A DNA stretch of 64,000 nucleotides from Neocallimastix lanati (nom. inval.). Lineage: Eukaryota; Neocallimastigomycota; Neocallimastigomycetes; Neocallimastigales; Neocallimastigaceae. Shown one piece after another: positions 19,771 through 30,289 of the stretch (position 1 is its first letter; each line of letters opens with the position of its first letter). The translations under genes were made by a program, and so were the position numbers. The stretch is from positions 126,001 to 190,000 of the forward strand of contig JACVTC010000001.1 in assembly GCA_016946835.1 (NCBI GenBank), given 5' to 3'. The notes under the pieces are model-generated. The model did no database searches. It saw nothing but the letters and a program-made list of their open reading frames with translations, and had not been told where the DNA came from.

Positions 19771-21096
19771 TATATTAAAAGTGGAGGAGATTGCTTTGTA
19801 AATTTCTTCATCGCTAATACCTTGGTTAATATCCCATTCTTGTTGCCTTTGGTCTTCCCAAATTCCTTAGTGCATCAGAATCTTTCCAGTAATCTTTAGA
19901 AAGACTATGACCTAAGAATTTATAATGAGAATGCCAAACTTTTAATTTTTCATCTGTAGAAGAAACAAGTTCATTATTATAATTTTTAATAGGATGAGAG
20001 ACCGTGAAAGATTGATTATTTATTTTTGCATTCTTTTTAACCCATTTCAATGCTTTCCTATTATCCTTTTTAAGAGCAAACGAACATCCAATTTTAATCC
20101 AATATAAATATTCTTTTTTCCTAAATTCATTACATTTTTTATGAATTGATTCACAAAGTCTGTTATACGAGTCAACTATTTTAGCAAATTCATTTGAATC
20201 GTTTGCAGAAACATAACGCTTAATTTGTTTGTATTTAATATGCTTTATCTTTTGAAGACAATAAATTTTTCGTGACATTCTGAACATCGCTTTTCTGATT
20301 TCCGTTGAAGATGTAATCGATAAATCCTTAGCAATGGAATTAGTAGTGTTAATGAACTTTTCAATAACACAATCTATTGAAAGTTCTTCATTTCCTATTT
20401 CTTCACTAAGAATCTCAAATTTATTGTGATGACATATTTCTTTCTTTTGTTCAAGACATTTATACCTATCCCATCTTACAAATTTTTTTGGTAACAAAAA
20501 TGATTCATCTGTGGTAATTTTCTTACAATAAACTATGAGAGGTTTATGATCAGATACAGAAGGATAATCAACAAAATAAGCATTTGATATTTTATCCAGC
20601 ATACTTGAATTGACTAACGCATGATCAATATCTGATGAATATCTACCTCTTGTCCATGAAATAGGTGAACCATTAATCAGAAGAATAAACCAGTTATCAA
20701 GGTTACTATTGGATAATTTATCTTGTAAATCAGAGGTACTCATGTTAAAGTCTCCAAGAAGAATAGATGGATGATTAGTGTGATTCTGAAGCCATGTGAA
20801 AACTTCTGAAAATGTATATCGGACTTGTAATGAGTGTTTCTTAGTGGGAATATAGACATTACCAACAGAACACTTAGAGTGATTTCAGAGACTATATGTT
20901 GTTAAAGAAACAAGATAAGTGTAGGAATTATCTTCAAGTACTGCTTGACATGAGACATGATAACCAAGATATCAACCTCTGCAATCTGGAGTAGTAGGAT
21001 CCATTCTTTTCAAGAAATATTTATAGTTGGGAAGTGTTACTTTACATGGATTTCTAGCCTCATTGGAACCATTACCTGTTTCCTGAAAACATATTA
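19771..21096 (-). pseudogene. LINE ORF2 endonuclease fragment, no RT
   Basis: Non-LTR retrotransposon remnant. From the 5' side: CFQETGNGSNEAR (about 21090), GNVYIPTKKHSLQVRY, then the endonuclease motifs LLGDFNM (about 20770-20750), SDIDHALVN and SDHKPLIV (about 20560-20535). A 305-codon open stretch runs to 19826. A frameshift near its end separates it from DINQGISDEEIYKAISST, the usual lead-in to RT, and the copy stops there. Two in-frame TGA codons (near 20973 and 20886) lie in the 5' part. The endonuclease would nick target DNA in a live element. The copy is dead. Confidence 0.85.
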
Positions 21097-21541
21097 ATAT
21101 AAATAAAAAAATAAAAAAATAAAAAAATAATAGTAATTAAATTTCACTTATATAAAACAAAAATTATAAGAGGTGGAATAATATTTATAACACAAATTAT
21201 GTTTATAGAATAATTATAAAACAGCAATTTACATTTTTATTTTTTTTCACTTTTTCACTTTTTTATTTTATTTTTTATTTTTATTTAATTTGATTTAATT
21301 TATTTTTTATAAAGAAAATTTCTTATTAAGAACATTTATAATAATAATCTTATATTATAAATTTTATTTTTTTTTATTTTATTTTATTTTAATGTAAAAA
21401 TTAAATTTTGAATGTATAAATTAAAATATATATACATATACTTAATTTAATTTGAAATTTATATTTCTCGTTTTTTTTTTTTTTTTTTTTTTTTTTTTAT
21501 TCAGTTAATATAAATTATAAAATTATTATAATTTATTTATT
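21097..21541. other. AT-rich spacer
   Basis: Homopolymers and AT-rich DNA, including a long T-run at about 21472-21498, between the LINE remnant and the 3' end of the membrane-protein gene. Nothing else seen. Confidence 0.75.
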
Positions 21542-21973
21542 TTAAACCACATTTTCTGGTTGATTATCTTGTTGATTTTTAGTTGAACGAATGTATTTCA
21601 AAAATTTATAAAGTGCAATGGTATACATTATGTATATTACTAAATATACAAAAACTAATATCATGCCTAATAGAGTAGTAGTTAGAACAGTTTCATCTGA
21701 AAAAGACACAATCATACTAATTATTGCTATGACACTAGCAAGTAGAATGAGCACGATATTAAAGATACTAAAACCGTAAATAACGTATAAAAAGAATCTA
21801 TAACGATATAAATCTTTCTTATTTAAGCCAAAAATAATAATTACACCACTTACAACCAATATTAAACCAAAAAGATTAAATTGACCAAAAAATGTAAAAA
21901 GTATTAATATGATTGTAGCTATAGAAAGGTTTCTAGCATAAGATTTAGCATTTTTTTCGTTAACTTCAAACAT
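21542..21973 (-). CDS. Small four-helix membrane protein, family unknown
   Basis: 143 codons, single exon, from ATG 21973 to TAA 21542. A short hydrophilic N terminus (MFEVNEKNAKSYARN) is followed by hydrophobic segments at about residues 15-31, 33-49, 61-90 and 97-122. The loop NKKDLYRYR lies between helices 2 and 3, and the tail STKNQQDNQPENVV is polar. The high density of Ile, Val and Leu and the clean frame indicate a real integral membrane protein. A degenerate copy inside the adjacent MULE (23134-23440) keeps recognisable similarity in the first 50 residues, which supports the frame and the start. I do not recognise the family, and function is unknown. Confidence 0.7.
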   Translation of the reverse strand: MFEVNEKNAKSYARNLSIATIILILFTFFGQFNLFGLILVVSGVIIIFGLNKKDLYRYRFFLYVIYGFSIFNIVLILLASVIAIISMIVSFSDETVLTTTLLGMILVFVYLVIYIMYTIALYKFLKYIRSTKNQQDNQPENVV

Positions 21974-22504
21974 TTTTTCTTATTTAGTTTTTGATACAAA
22001 GGCTTTCAATAAATTTAATTTTATTTGTTTTGATATATTTGTTCTTATAGTATAAATAAATAATTAATAACTTATTTAATTTTTTAAGTTCGTTTGTTTC
22101 GTTTTTTTAGTTTTAATTTTTTTATCTTTTAAAATAAGGAAAAGTATTTTTCTTTTATATAAAAAAATTTATTTATTTATTTATTTATTAATATATTTAT
22201 TAATATATTATATGTATAAAAAAATTTATTTTTATGCTTTTAAATTTAATCAAATCAAAATTTTAATAAATAATAAATTAATTAATAAAATTAAAAATAA
22301 TAAAAAAAAGTAAAAAAAAGAAAAAAAGAATTCGATAAAAGTTTATTTTAAGATTATTCTATTTTTCTATTTTAACAAACAAAAAAAAAAGCAAAAAAAG
22401 AAAAAAAAGAATTCGAAAAAAGTTCATTAAAAGATTATTCTATTTTTCTATTTTAACAAACAAAAAAAATTTTTTAGTCACATGTATATTACTTCACAAA
22501 TTAT

Positions 22505-22607
22505 GGGGAAATTACATCACGTCATATTCACGTGATATAATATGTGGCTTTATATATTTTGCGCTACATAATATTACTTTATTGTATTATTTTGTTACTT
22601 CAATTTT
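22505..22607 (+). repeat. Left terminal inverted repeat of the MULE
   Basis: Begins GGGGAAATTACATCACG. It aligns with the reverse complement of 28058-28169 over about 100 bp with a few substitutions and small indels. Confidence 0.85.
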
Positions 22608-22882
22608 TATATTCATATTTTATTATTTTTTTATTTTATTTTATTTTATTCAATCTGTACTTTATATTCATATTCTACTATTAATTTTATTTTTTTTTAT
22701 TTTATATATTTTTATTATTATATTCTTTATTTATTTATCTATTTATTTATTAATTTATACATTTATTTTAAAATTAATTGTATTATAATTTTATGGCTTT
22801 AACAAAAAATTTTACAAGCCATTAAAAATAAATGGCGTATTGAAAATTTGTATTTTAAAAATTGGCGAAATGAACCACATTC
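22608..22882 (+). repeat. Internal inverted-repeat arm, left
   Basis: Reverse-complementary to about 24524-24800. Both arms hold the mixed-composition motifs TTATGGCTTTAAC, ACAAGCCATTAAAAATAAATGG and AAAAATTGGCGAAATGAA. With the terminal repeat this makes a 378-bp left end. Confidence 0.8.
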
Positions 22883-23133
22883 GAATATATTTATATTTTG
22901 TATATAACTAGTTATATTTTAAATATTTAATAAATATTTATTTAAATTTATTTATTTTATTTGTTTATTTATTTATATGTTAATATCATTAATTATTATT
23001 ATTATTATTATTATTAAAATTCAAAGAATAATAACTTTTTAAATATAGAAAAAATTAAAAATGGAGAAATTAATATTTATTGATATATTAAAAAAAATAA
23101 ATTATGTTTTAAAAATAAAAAAAAAAAAAAAAA

Positions 23134-23440
23134 ATGTTCAATGTTAAAGAAAATAATGTTAAATCCTATGCAAAAATCTTTCTATAGCTACTGCCATTTA
23201 ATGATATTGCTATCCTAGGGACATTTAAATCTAATTGGTTTAATATTAATTATTGTTGCTATATTCATAACTTTCATCTTAAATAAGAAAGGTTTATCTA
23301 GTAATAAGACATATTATTATATTATATACATATATATTGATACTACTTTTGTATTATCGCTTATTATGTCTTTTTAATTATCTCATTCTTAAACTATTGC
23401 ATCAAATATGAACAGTTTAAGGATTAAATATACTAAAACT
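23134..23440 (+). pseudogene. Degenerate copy of the 21542-21973 membrane protein
   Basis: Starts MFNVKENNVKSYAK, matching MFEVNEKNAKSYAR of the intact gene. After a one-base frameshift it reads NLSIATAI, matching NLSIATII. Further on, GGTTTAATATTAATTATTG and CTTAAATAAGAAAGGTTTAT match the stretch for GLILVV...LNKKDLY. Multiple frame breaks leave it non-functional. It lies on the opposite strand to the intact gene, between the internal inverted-repeat arms of the MULE, about 1.2 kb away. It is either a captured gene fragment or the remains of a local inverted duplication into which the element spread. Confidence 0.75.
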
Positions 23441-23669
23441 ATATATTATTTATACATCTTTGTTATTTATAAAATTTTAATAAATATATTTAATCAACTA
23501 AAATTAAACTAAAAAATAAGTCAGAAAATAAACAAGAAAATAAAATAGAAAATATGGTTAAAAATAAATTATAAATAATAAAAATTTATATTTTTTTTTT
23601 CTCATTTAGATCTATTAGAATTCTTAAATAAAATAAAAATAAAAAGAGAAAAAGAAAAAAAAAAATTAA

Positions 23670-23772
23670 AAATGAATTTTTATGTATATGTCTTCATCAA
23701 GCTCGACGTCTAGGTAAGCAGCCTGAATATCAATTTTTAAGAACTTTGAACTTCTTTTGAATGATAGGAGGT
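23670..23772 (-). pseudogene. Copia RT fragment
   Basis: The minus strand reads KIDIQAAYLDVELDEDIYIK, the conserved Copia RT block equivalent to QLDIKAAYLNAPLDTDIY of the element at 18436. It is only about 100 bp long and flanked by AT-rich DNA, so it is a scrap captured in the MULE interior. Confidence 0.7.
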
Positions 23773-24523
23773 ATTTTTTAATAATATAAAATATAAAGAG
23801 CTGAAAATTATAATATATATGATAATGTTATAAAATTACACTTTATTTATTTATTATTAAAAGTTCCGTATATTAAAATATTACATTGTTATTTATAACA
23901 TACATTTTATAATAATTTTACATATATATATGTGTGGTATATATCATCTGATATAATACGCCACTAACATTTATACATATATTTTATGTTTATGATATTA
24001 TAATTATTTATTATTAACTATATTTATATTTATTAATTATATATTAATTTTATATTAACTATATTAAACTTATTTCTAATAGATAAAGTGTATTAAAGTA
24101 AAAATTACGAAAACAGTAATCATAAATTTTATAATTATAAGAAAAAGTGAATAATAAAATAATGAATATTATTTAATACTTATCATATCAACTCTTTTAT
24201 TATAATTGAAATAATATCTTTAAAAAAAAAAAAAGTGAAAAAGATTTTAATGTTTGATGACTCCCTTTTACATAAATTGATTTTGATTAATTTATAATAA
24301 TTAAAGTTTATTATTATAAACAATAATAAATAAATAATAAAATAACAAATAATAATAAAGAGTATTTTCAAATTAAATAATAAATAATTAATAATAAATA
24401 ACAATAGCAATAAAGAGTATTTATTAATAAATAATAAATATTTAATAATAAATAATAAATAAAAAATAAAATAATTAATAATTAATATGTAATAAATAAA
24501 TAATAATGATTTACATAATTTAT

Positions 24524-24800
24524 GAATGTGATTCATTTCGCCAATTTTTAAAATACAAATTTTCAATACGCCATTTATTTTTAATGGCTTGTAAATTTTT
24601 TTGTTAAAGCCATAAAAAATTATAATACAATTAATTTTAAAATAAATAAATGTATAAATTAATAAATAAATAGATAAATAAATAAAGAATATAATAATAA
24701 AAGTATATAAAATAAAAAAAAAAAATAAAATTAATAGTAGAATATGAATATAAAGTACAGATTGAATAAAATAAAATAAAATAAAATAAAAAGTTGAAAT
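24524..24800 (-). repeat. Internal inverted-repeat arm, right
   Basis: Partner of 22608-22882. It contains CATTTCGCCAATTTTT, AATACGCCATTTATTTTTAATGG and AGTAGAATATGAATATAAAG, and runs directly into the minisatellite. Confidence 0.8.
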
Positions 24801-25612
24801 ATAAATATAAATTTCAGATTGAATAAAATAAAATAAAATAAAATAAAAAGTTGAAATATAAATATAAATTTCAGATTGAATAAAATAAAATAAAATAAAA
24901 TAAAATAAAATGTTGAAATATAAATATAAATTTCAGATTGAATAAAATAAAATAAAATAAAATAAAAAGTTGAAATATAAATATAAATTTCAGATTGAAT
25001 AAAATAAAATAAAATAAAATAAAAAGTTGAAATATAAATATAAATTTCAGATTGAATAAAATAAAATAAAATAAAATAAAAAGTTGAAATATAAATATAA
25101 ATTTCAGATTGAATAAAATAAAATAAAATAAAATAAAATGTTGAAATATAAATATAAATTTCAGATTGAATAAAATAAAATAAAATAAAATAAAATGTTG
25201 AAATATAAATATAAATTTCAGATTGAATAAAATAAAATAAAATAAAATAAAATGTTGAAATATAAATATAAATTTCAGATTGAATAAAATAAAATAAAAT
25301 AAAATAAAAAGTTGAAATATAAATATAAATTTCAGATTGAATAAAATAAAATAAAATAAAATAAAATAAAATAAAATAAAATAAAATAAAATAAAATAAA
25401 ATAAAATAAAATAAAATAAAATAAAATAAAATAAAATAAAATGTTGAAATATAAATATAAATTTCAGATTGAATAAAATAAAATAAAATAAAATAAAATA
25501 AAATGTTGAAATATAAATATAAATTTCAGATTGAATAAAATAAAATGAAATAAAATAAAATAAAATGTTGAAATATAAATATAAATTTCAGATTGAATAA
25601 AATAAAATAAAA
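24790..25612. repeat. MULE subterminal minisatellite (13 copies)
   Basis: Thirteen tandem copies of a unit made of a constant 26-bp part (starting GTTGAAATATAAATATAAAT and ending TTTCAG) plus ATTGAA and a variable (TAAAA)n tail, giving a period of about 56-63 bp. One copy (after 25320) has an expanded AAAAT tract. Variant units with AAAGTACAG in place of AAATTTCAG flank it at about 24740 and 25660. The units derive from the end of the internal inverted-repeat arm. Confidence 0.92.
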
Positions 25613-26026
25613 TAAATATTGAATGTAATAATATAAAATAAAATAAAATAAAATAAATAGTAGGATATGAATATAGTACAGATTAAATAAAATAAAATAA
25701 ATATCTATTATTAATTTTTATTAAAGAATATTAAAGATCAATGTTTTCGAAATGAAAATTTTTTACATTTTTATTATATTCAATTAATGATGTAGTTTAA
25801 TATTATTGGTAGTTAATAATATCATTAAATATAAATGAATTTTTGCTTTCTAACATATATAATTAAATAAAACATTTTATTTTTAAAAATAAATTGTCTT
25901 TAATATTCTTTAATAAAAAAAAATAATAAATATTTATTTTATTATATATACTTGTACTTTTATAATATTACATTTAATATTTATTTTATTTAATTTTATA
26001 TACTTGTACTTATATTATTACATTCT

Positions 26027-26057
<31 letters not shown>

Positions 26058-26170
26058 TTTTACAAATAATTGAAAAAGTAATTTTTCAAAATTAATATTA
26101 AGAATAATATTGGATAATTAATATAATAATTATAATTATATAATTAAAAAATATTTATAAAAATATAGAA

Positions 26171-26280
26171 ATGGAAGAAAATCTAATTATTGATGTGAGT
26201 CTAACAAGGGAAAAGAGCAAATTATTATTAATAAAAAATATAAAATTGATTTTTCATATATAAGAAAAGATAATTCCAAA
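26171..26280 (+). pseudogene. Frameshifted N terminus of the MULE transposase
   Basis: ATG at 26171 reads MEENLIIDV in one frame. The main frame continues upstream of 26281 as ESNKGKEQIIINKKYKIDFS. A single missing base near 26195 would join them. The second piece supplies the start of the FLYWCH finger (YKIDF), so the real protein began at or near 26171. Confidence 0.6.
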
Positions 26281-27600
26281 GTGTATAAATGTACAGAATA
26301 TAAAAAAATAAATAAATGTAAATCTTTTATTATTTTAAATGATAAGAAAGAAATTTTAAAGAATAATAGTTCACATAATCATCCTGAAAATGAATACGAT
26401 GTATCCCTATCTATAATGAAACATAAAATTAAAGATCGAATTGAAAAAAGTTCAATTCCTTTTGGTATAAAAATAAAACTCTTATATAATAAAATTTCTA
26501 AAGAAATGGGACTTATATGTCCAGAATATAATTCAATTAAATCCCAAATATCAAGAAATTTAAATAAAAAACTACCATCCAATGTAACAACATTTGCTGA
26601 AATTCCAAGTGAATCTGAATATTATAAAACAAAGCGAGGTGAAAATTTTATGATATTCAAAAATTCTAATTTAATAATTTTTCAATCCCCTTTTCAAGCA
26701 AAATTATTTAGGGAATATAATGATGATATATTTGTTGATGGTACATTTTTTATTGCTCCTAAATTTAGTTATCAAGTATTTATTACAAGAACTTATGCTA
26801 AAGAATTAGATAGTTTTTACACTACTTCTTTTGCAATATTAAAAAATAAAGAACAAGAAACATATAAAATGTTATTTGAAAATTTGAAAAAAAATGCTAA
26901 TACATGTAACAATAATATTAGAATTGAACCAAAAAATTTACATTGTGATTTTGAAAGGGCCATATCTAAAGCAGCAAAAACAATATTTCCTAATACAAAT
27001 ATTAAACATTGCATTTGGCATTATAAAAAATCACTAGAAATTAATAAAAATAAATTATGCTATAATGAAGTAAAAAATAATAATAATATATTTATTTATT
27101 ATAAAGCTATTTCAAATTTACCATTTATAAATCCTGAATATATATTTGATATTTATGTTATAATTAAAATTAAATCCATTAAAAATAATTATTGTCAATT
27201 TTTAAAATTTTTAGAATATTTTTATAAAACATATTTAATTGATTATGATATGAAAATTTGGAATTATTATAATAATATAGAACATATAACAAACAATACC
27301 TCAGAATCACTCAATAATTATTTAAATAATTTATTTCCAACAAAACCATCTTTTTATGAATTAATAGATAAATTAAATGAACTTGAACATTTATCATATT
27401 ATGATTATCAAAGAAAAATAAGAGGAATTTGGAAAATAAAAAAAAGAGCAATAAATAAAACTAATGAAATCAGAGTCTTAATTGAACGCTACAAAAGTAT
27501 TGAAGCCAAGTTAATTGATGCTAAATGTGATAGAAATAATATTATTAATTTGTGGTTTGATTGTTTAACTGATTTAAATAATATAAATATTACTTTATAA
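26281..27600 (+). CDS. MULE transposase with FLYWCH-type zinc finger
   Basis: 439 codons shown from a GTG; the natural start is upstream and frameshifted. The N terminus holds the rest of a FLYWCH-type finger (VYKC, NKCKSF and HNH around residues 1-40), which binds the element ends. The MULE transposase core follows. Its DDE residues are placed at VDGTFF (about residue 155), in the block containing CDFERA (about 222-227, followed by IKHCIWHY), and at the Glu of NTSESLNN (about 342). A Lys-rich, Asn-rich C terminus follows. No internal stops after 26281. The protein cuts and rejoins the inverted repeats. Apart from the upstream frameshift it looks recently active. Confidence 0.88.
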   Translation: MYKCTEYKKINKCKSFIILNDKKEILKNNSSHNHPENEYDVSLSIMKHKIKDRIEKSSIPFGIKIKLLYNKISKEMGLICPEYNSIKSQISRNLNKKLPSNVTTFAEIPSESEYYKTKRGENFMIFKNSNLIIFQSPFQAKLFREYNDDIFVDGTFFIAPKFSYQVFITRTYAKELDSFYTTSFAILKNKEQETYKMLFENLKKNANTCNNNIRIEPKNLHCDFERAISKAAKTIFPNTNIKHCIWHYKKSLEINKNKLCYNEVKNNNNIFIYYKAISNLPFINPEYIFDIYVIIKIKSIKNNYCQFLKFLEYFYKTYLIDYDMKIWNYYNNIEHITNNTSESLNNYLNNLFPTKPSFYELIDKLNELEHLSYYDYQRKIRGIWKIKKRAINKTNEIRVLIERYKSIEAKLIDAKCDRNNIINLWFDCLTDLNNINITL

Positions 27601-28057
27601 TAAATAATTAAGAAATGAGGAATGACTAAATTAAATAATTAGAATTCTGTCATTCAATAATTTAATTTATAAAGCATATTAAATTTATACAGTTTTAATA
27701 AATATTCAAATACAATGTATAATATATAGTTTTATCATTATAATTATTATTTCGTTTAATAATTTTTAAAAAAAAGAATTATTATTAATAAAATTTATAT
27801 TTTTAATAACATTTGTAATTTTATATAATTTTTTTATTAATAAAATTTAAATAAAAAAATTATTATTATTAGTTTTATATTAATAACATTTAAGTAAAAG
27901 AATTATAATTAATAACATTTATATTTTTAATAACATTTAAATAAAAGAATTATTATTAATAACATTTATATTTTTAATAACATTTAAATAAAAGAATTAA
28001 AATCATAAAATCTAACCATTGTATGATTTATTTAATTATTCACTTAATAATTAATTT
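27601..28057. repeat. Short AT-rich tandem repeats in the MULE 3' region
   Basis: Imperfect repeats containing TAACATTTATATTTTTAATAACATTTAAATAAAAGAAT (about 27790-27990) between the transposase stop and the right inverted repeat. No gene. Confidence 0.7.
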
Positions 28058-28169
28058 AAAAATTGAAGTAACAAAATAATACAATAAAAGTAATATTATG
28101 TAGCGCAAAATAGATAAAGCCACATATTTATATATATCACGTGAATATTTGGCGTAATGCAACTTCCCC
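28058..28169 (-). repeat. Right terminal inverted repeat of the MULE
   Basis: Mirror of 22505-22607, ending TTCCCC at 28169. Confidence 0.85.
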
Positions 28170-28219
28170 AATATATTCATAAGTTTATGTAAATGTTACA
28201 CATTTATGTAATTATAAAT

Positions 28220-29486
28220 GATATAAAACAAATATGTGTAGCAACATATTTGTATATTTGAATATTTGTATATTCAGATATTAAATTTATATCTTATTAT
28301 TTATAATAATTTATATTATTATATATTTTATATTATTATTTATATTTTATATTATTTATATTTTGTATATATTATATATTATTTATATTCCTTATATATA
28401 TTTCTTAAATATTAAATTATACTTCTTATTTTAAATTATTAAAGTTAATAATTATTAAAGTATAATTAATATAATAGTTTATATTATTTATATATTATTC
28501 ATATTAAAATATTATTATTTATTTATATATATATTATATTTATATATATATATTTAATTATAATAATTATATATTATTAATACTTTACAGTATAATTAAT
28601 ATTAACTCTTATTCTTGTTTTTGTTTTTCTTTAGTAGAAATAATATTGTAATTATAAAATAAATATTAATAAAAATTATTAATAACTCAAATACACTTAT
28701 TAAACCAGCTACAACATAAAGAATATCACATTATAAATTTATACACGTGTATATAAGAAATTAATGTAAATCATATGATTATATAATTGATATGCGGGAC
28801 TTTTATGTGCTACTAATTTTTAATAGTATCGTTATATTTAATTAACCTTTATTAATATATTTTAATTTATAAAACCCAATTAACCAAGGGTCTTCTCTAA
28901 ACTACAATAAAGAAGAGTTGTTATTAGTAATCTTTATAATAATTTAATTATTAATAATAATAAATATACATTTAAAATATATTATATAGGAGTATAGTAT
29001 AATATATAATAAATATATATTAAAATAATAAATATAATAAATATAACTATATAATTCTTAAAATGAAAATAAGAATAATAAAGTTAAATATATAAGAATA
29101 TAATTATATAATAAATATGAATATAATAAATAATATCAACTATATATATTTAATTATAATTAAAATAACTAAAACTATTTCATTATATTATATATTATAA
29201 TATATAGAAGTATTATGTATTTTTAATATAAACTTTAAAAATAAATATGAATAGTTAAATTATATATATAATAATATTCTTATATATATTTAGAAGAAAT
29301 TAACTATTTAATTTAATATATTTAATATATTTCATATTATAATGAATAATATATATATAAATATTGAATAATATATGAATAAGAAATTATTTCAAATATT
29401 ATTATTGACAAAAGAAATATAAATTTAATATTTAATAATTATTATTAAATATACAAATATGTTGCTACACATATTTGTTTTATATC
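28220..29486. mobile_element. Short non-coding element with ~44-bp perfect inverted termini
   Basis: The left arm (28220-28295) starts GATATAAAACAAATATGTGT. The right arm (29411-29486) is its reverse complement over the outer ~44 bases and loosely beyond. No coding frame lies between. A third copy of the terminus stands alone at 3096-3169. The size and lack of coding suggest a MITE-like non-autonomous element; which transposase moves it is unknown. Confidence 0.6.
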
Positions 29487-29604
29487 ATAATAATATTTTA
29501 TTATATATATTTTTATTATTCATGTATTATTAAATTTAAAGCTCTTTATTAAATAATAAAAATTATTAATTAAAACTAAATAAATAATTGTGCTAGCCGA
29601 TAAA

Positions 29605-30226
<622 letters not shown>

Positions 30227-30289
30227 AATAAAAGTTTGATTTATTATTAAATTATTTAATTATTTATAAGATTTTATAAATTGGGGTAT

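Larger units (their letters stand above)
22505..28169 (+). mobile_element. MULE (Mutator-like) DNA transposon
   Basis: A 5.67-kb element bounded by terminal inverted repeats of about 103-112 bp (22505-22607 and 28058-28169), both starting GGGGAA and sharing ATTCACGTGATATA, TATGTGGCTTTAT and TTTGCGCTACATAATATTAC. It encodes a MULE transposase (26281-27600) and carries a subterminal minisatellite and a pseudogene copy of the neighbouring membrane protein. A target-site duplication is not clear, since the flanks are too AT-rich and diverged to call. Confidence 0.85.

Noticed and set aside
24183-24566. 127-codon Ile/Leu/Tyr-rich frame inside the MULE
   Set aside because: It arises from AATAAATAAT repeats and the inverted-repeat arm; hydrophobicity reflects AT composition.
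24790-25612. Possible CRISPR array
   Set aside because: The 'spacers' are only (TAAAA)n tails of varying length, the host is a eukaryote, and no cas genes are present. It is a minisatellite.
26195-26280. GTGAGT near 26193 as a splice donor in the MULE transposase
   Set aside because: No acceptor at a workable distance before the FLYWCH-coding stretch, and the needed residues lie directly downstream, so a one-base frameshift is the simpler explanation.
22490-28185. Target-site duplication for the MULE
   Set aside because: The flanks (ACAAATTAT and AATATATTC) are both AT-rich but not identical; no convincing 8-11-bp repeat.
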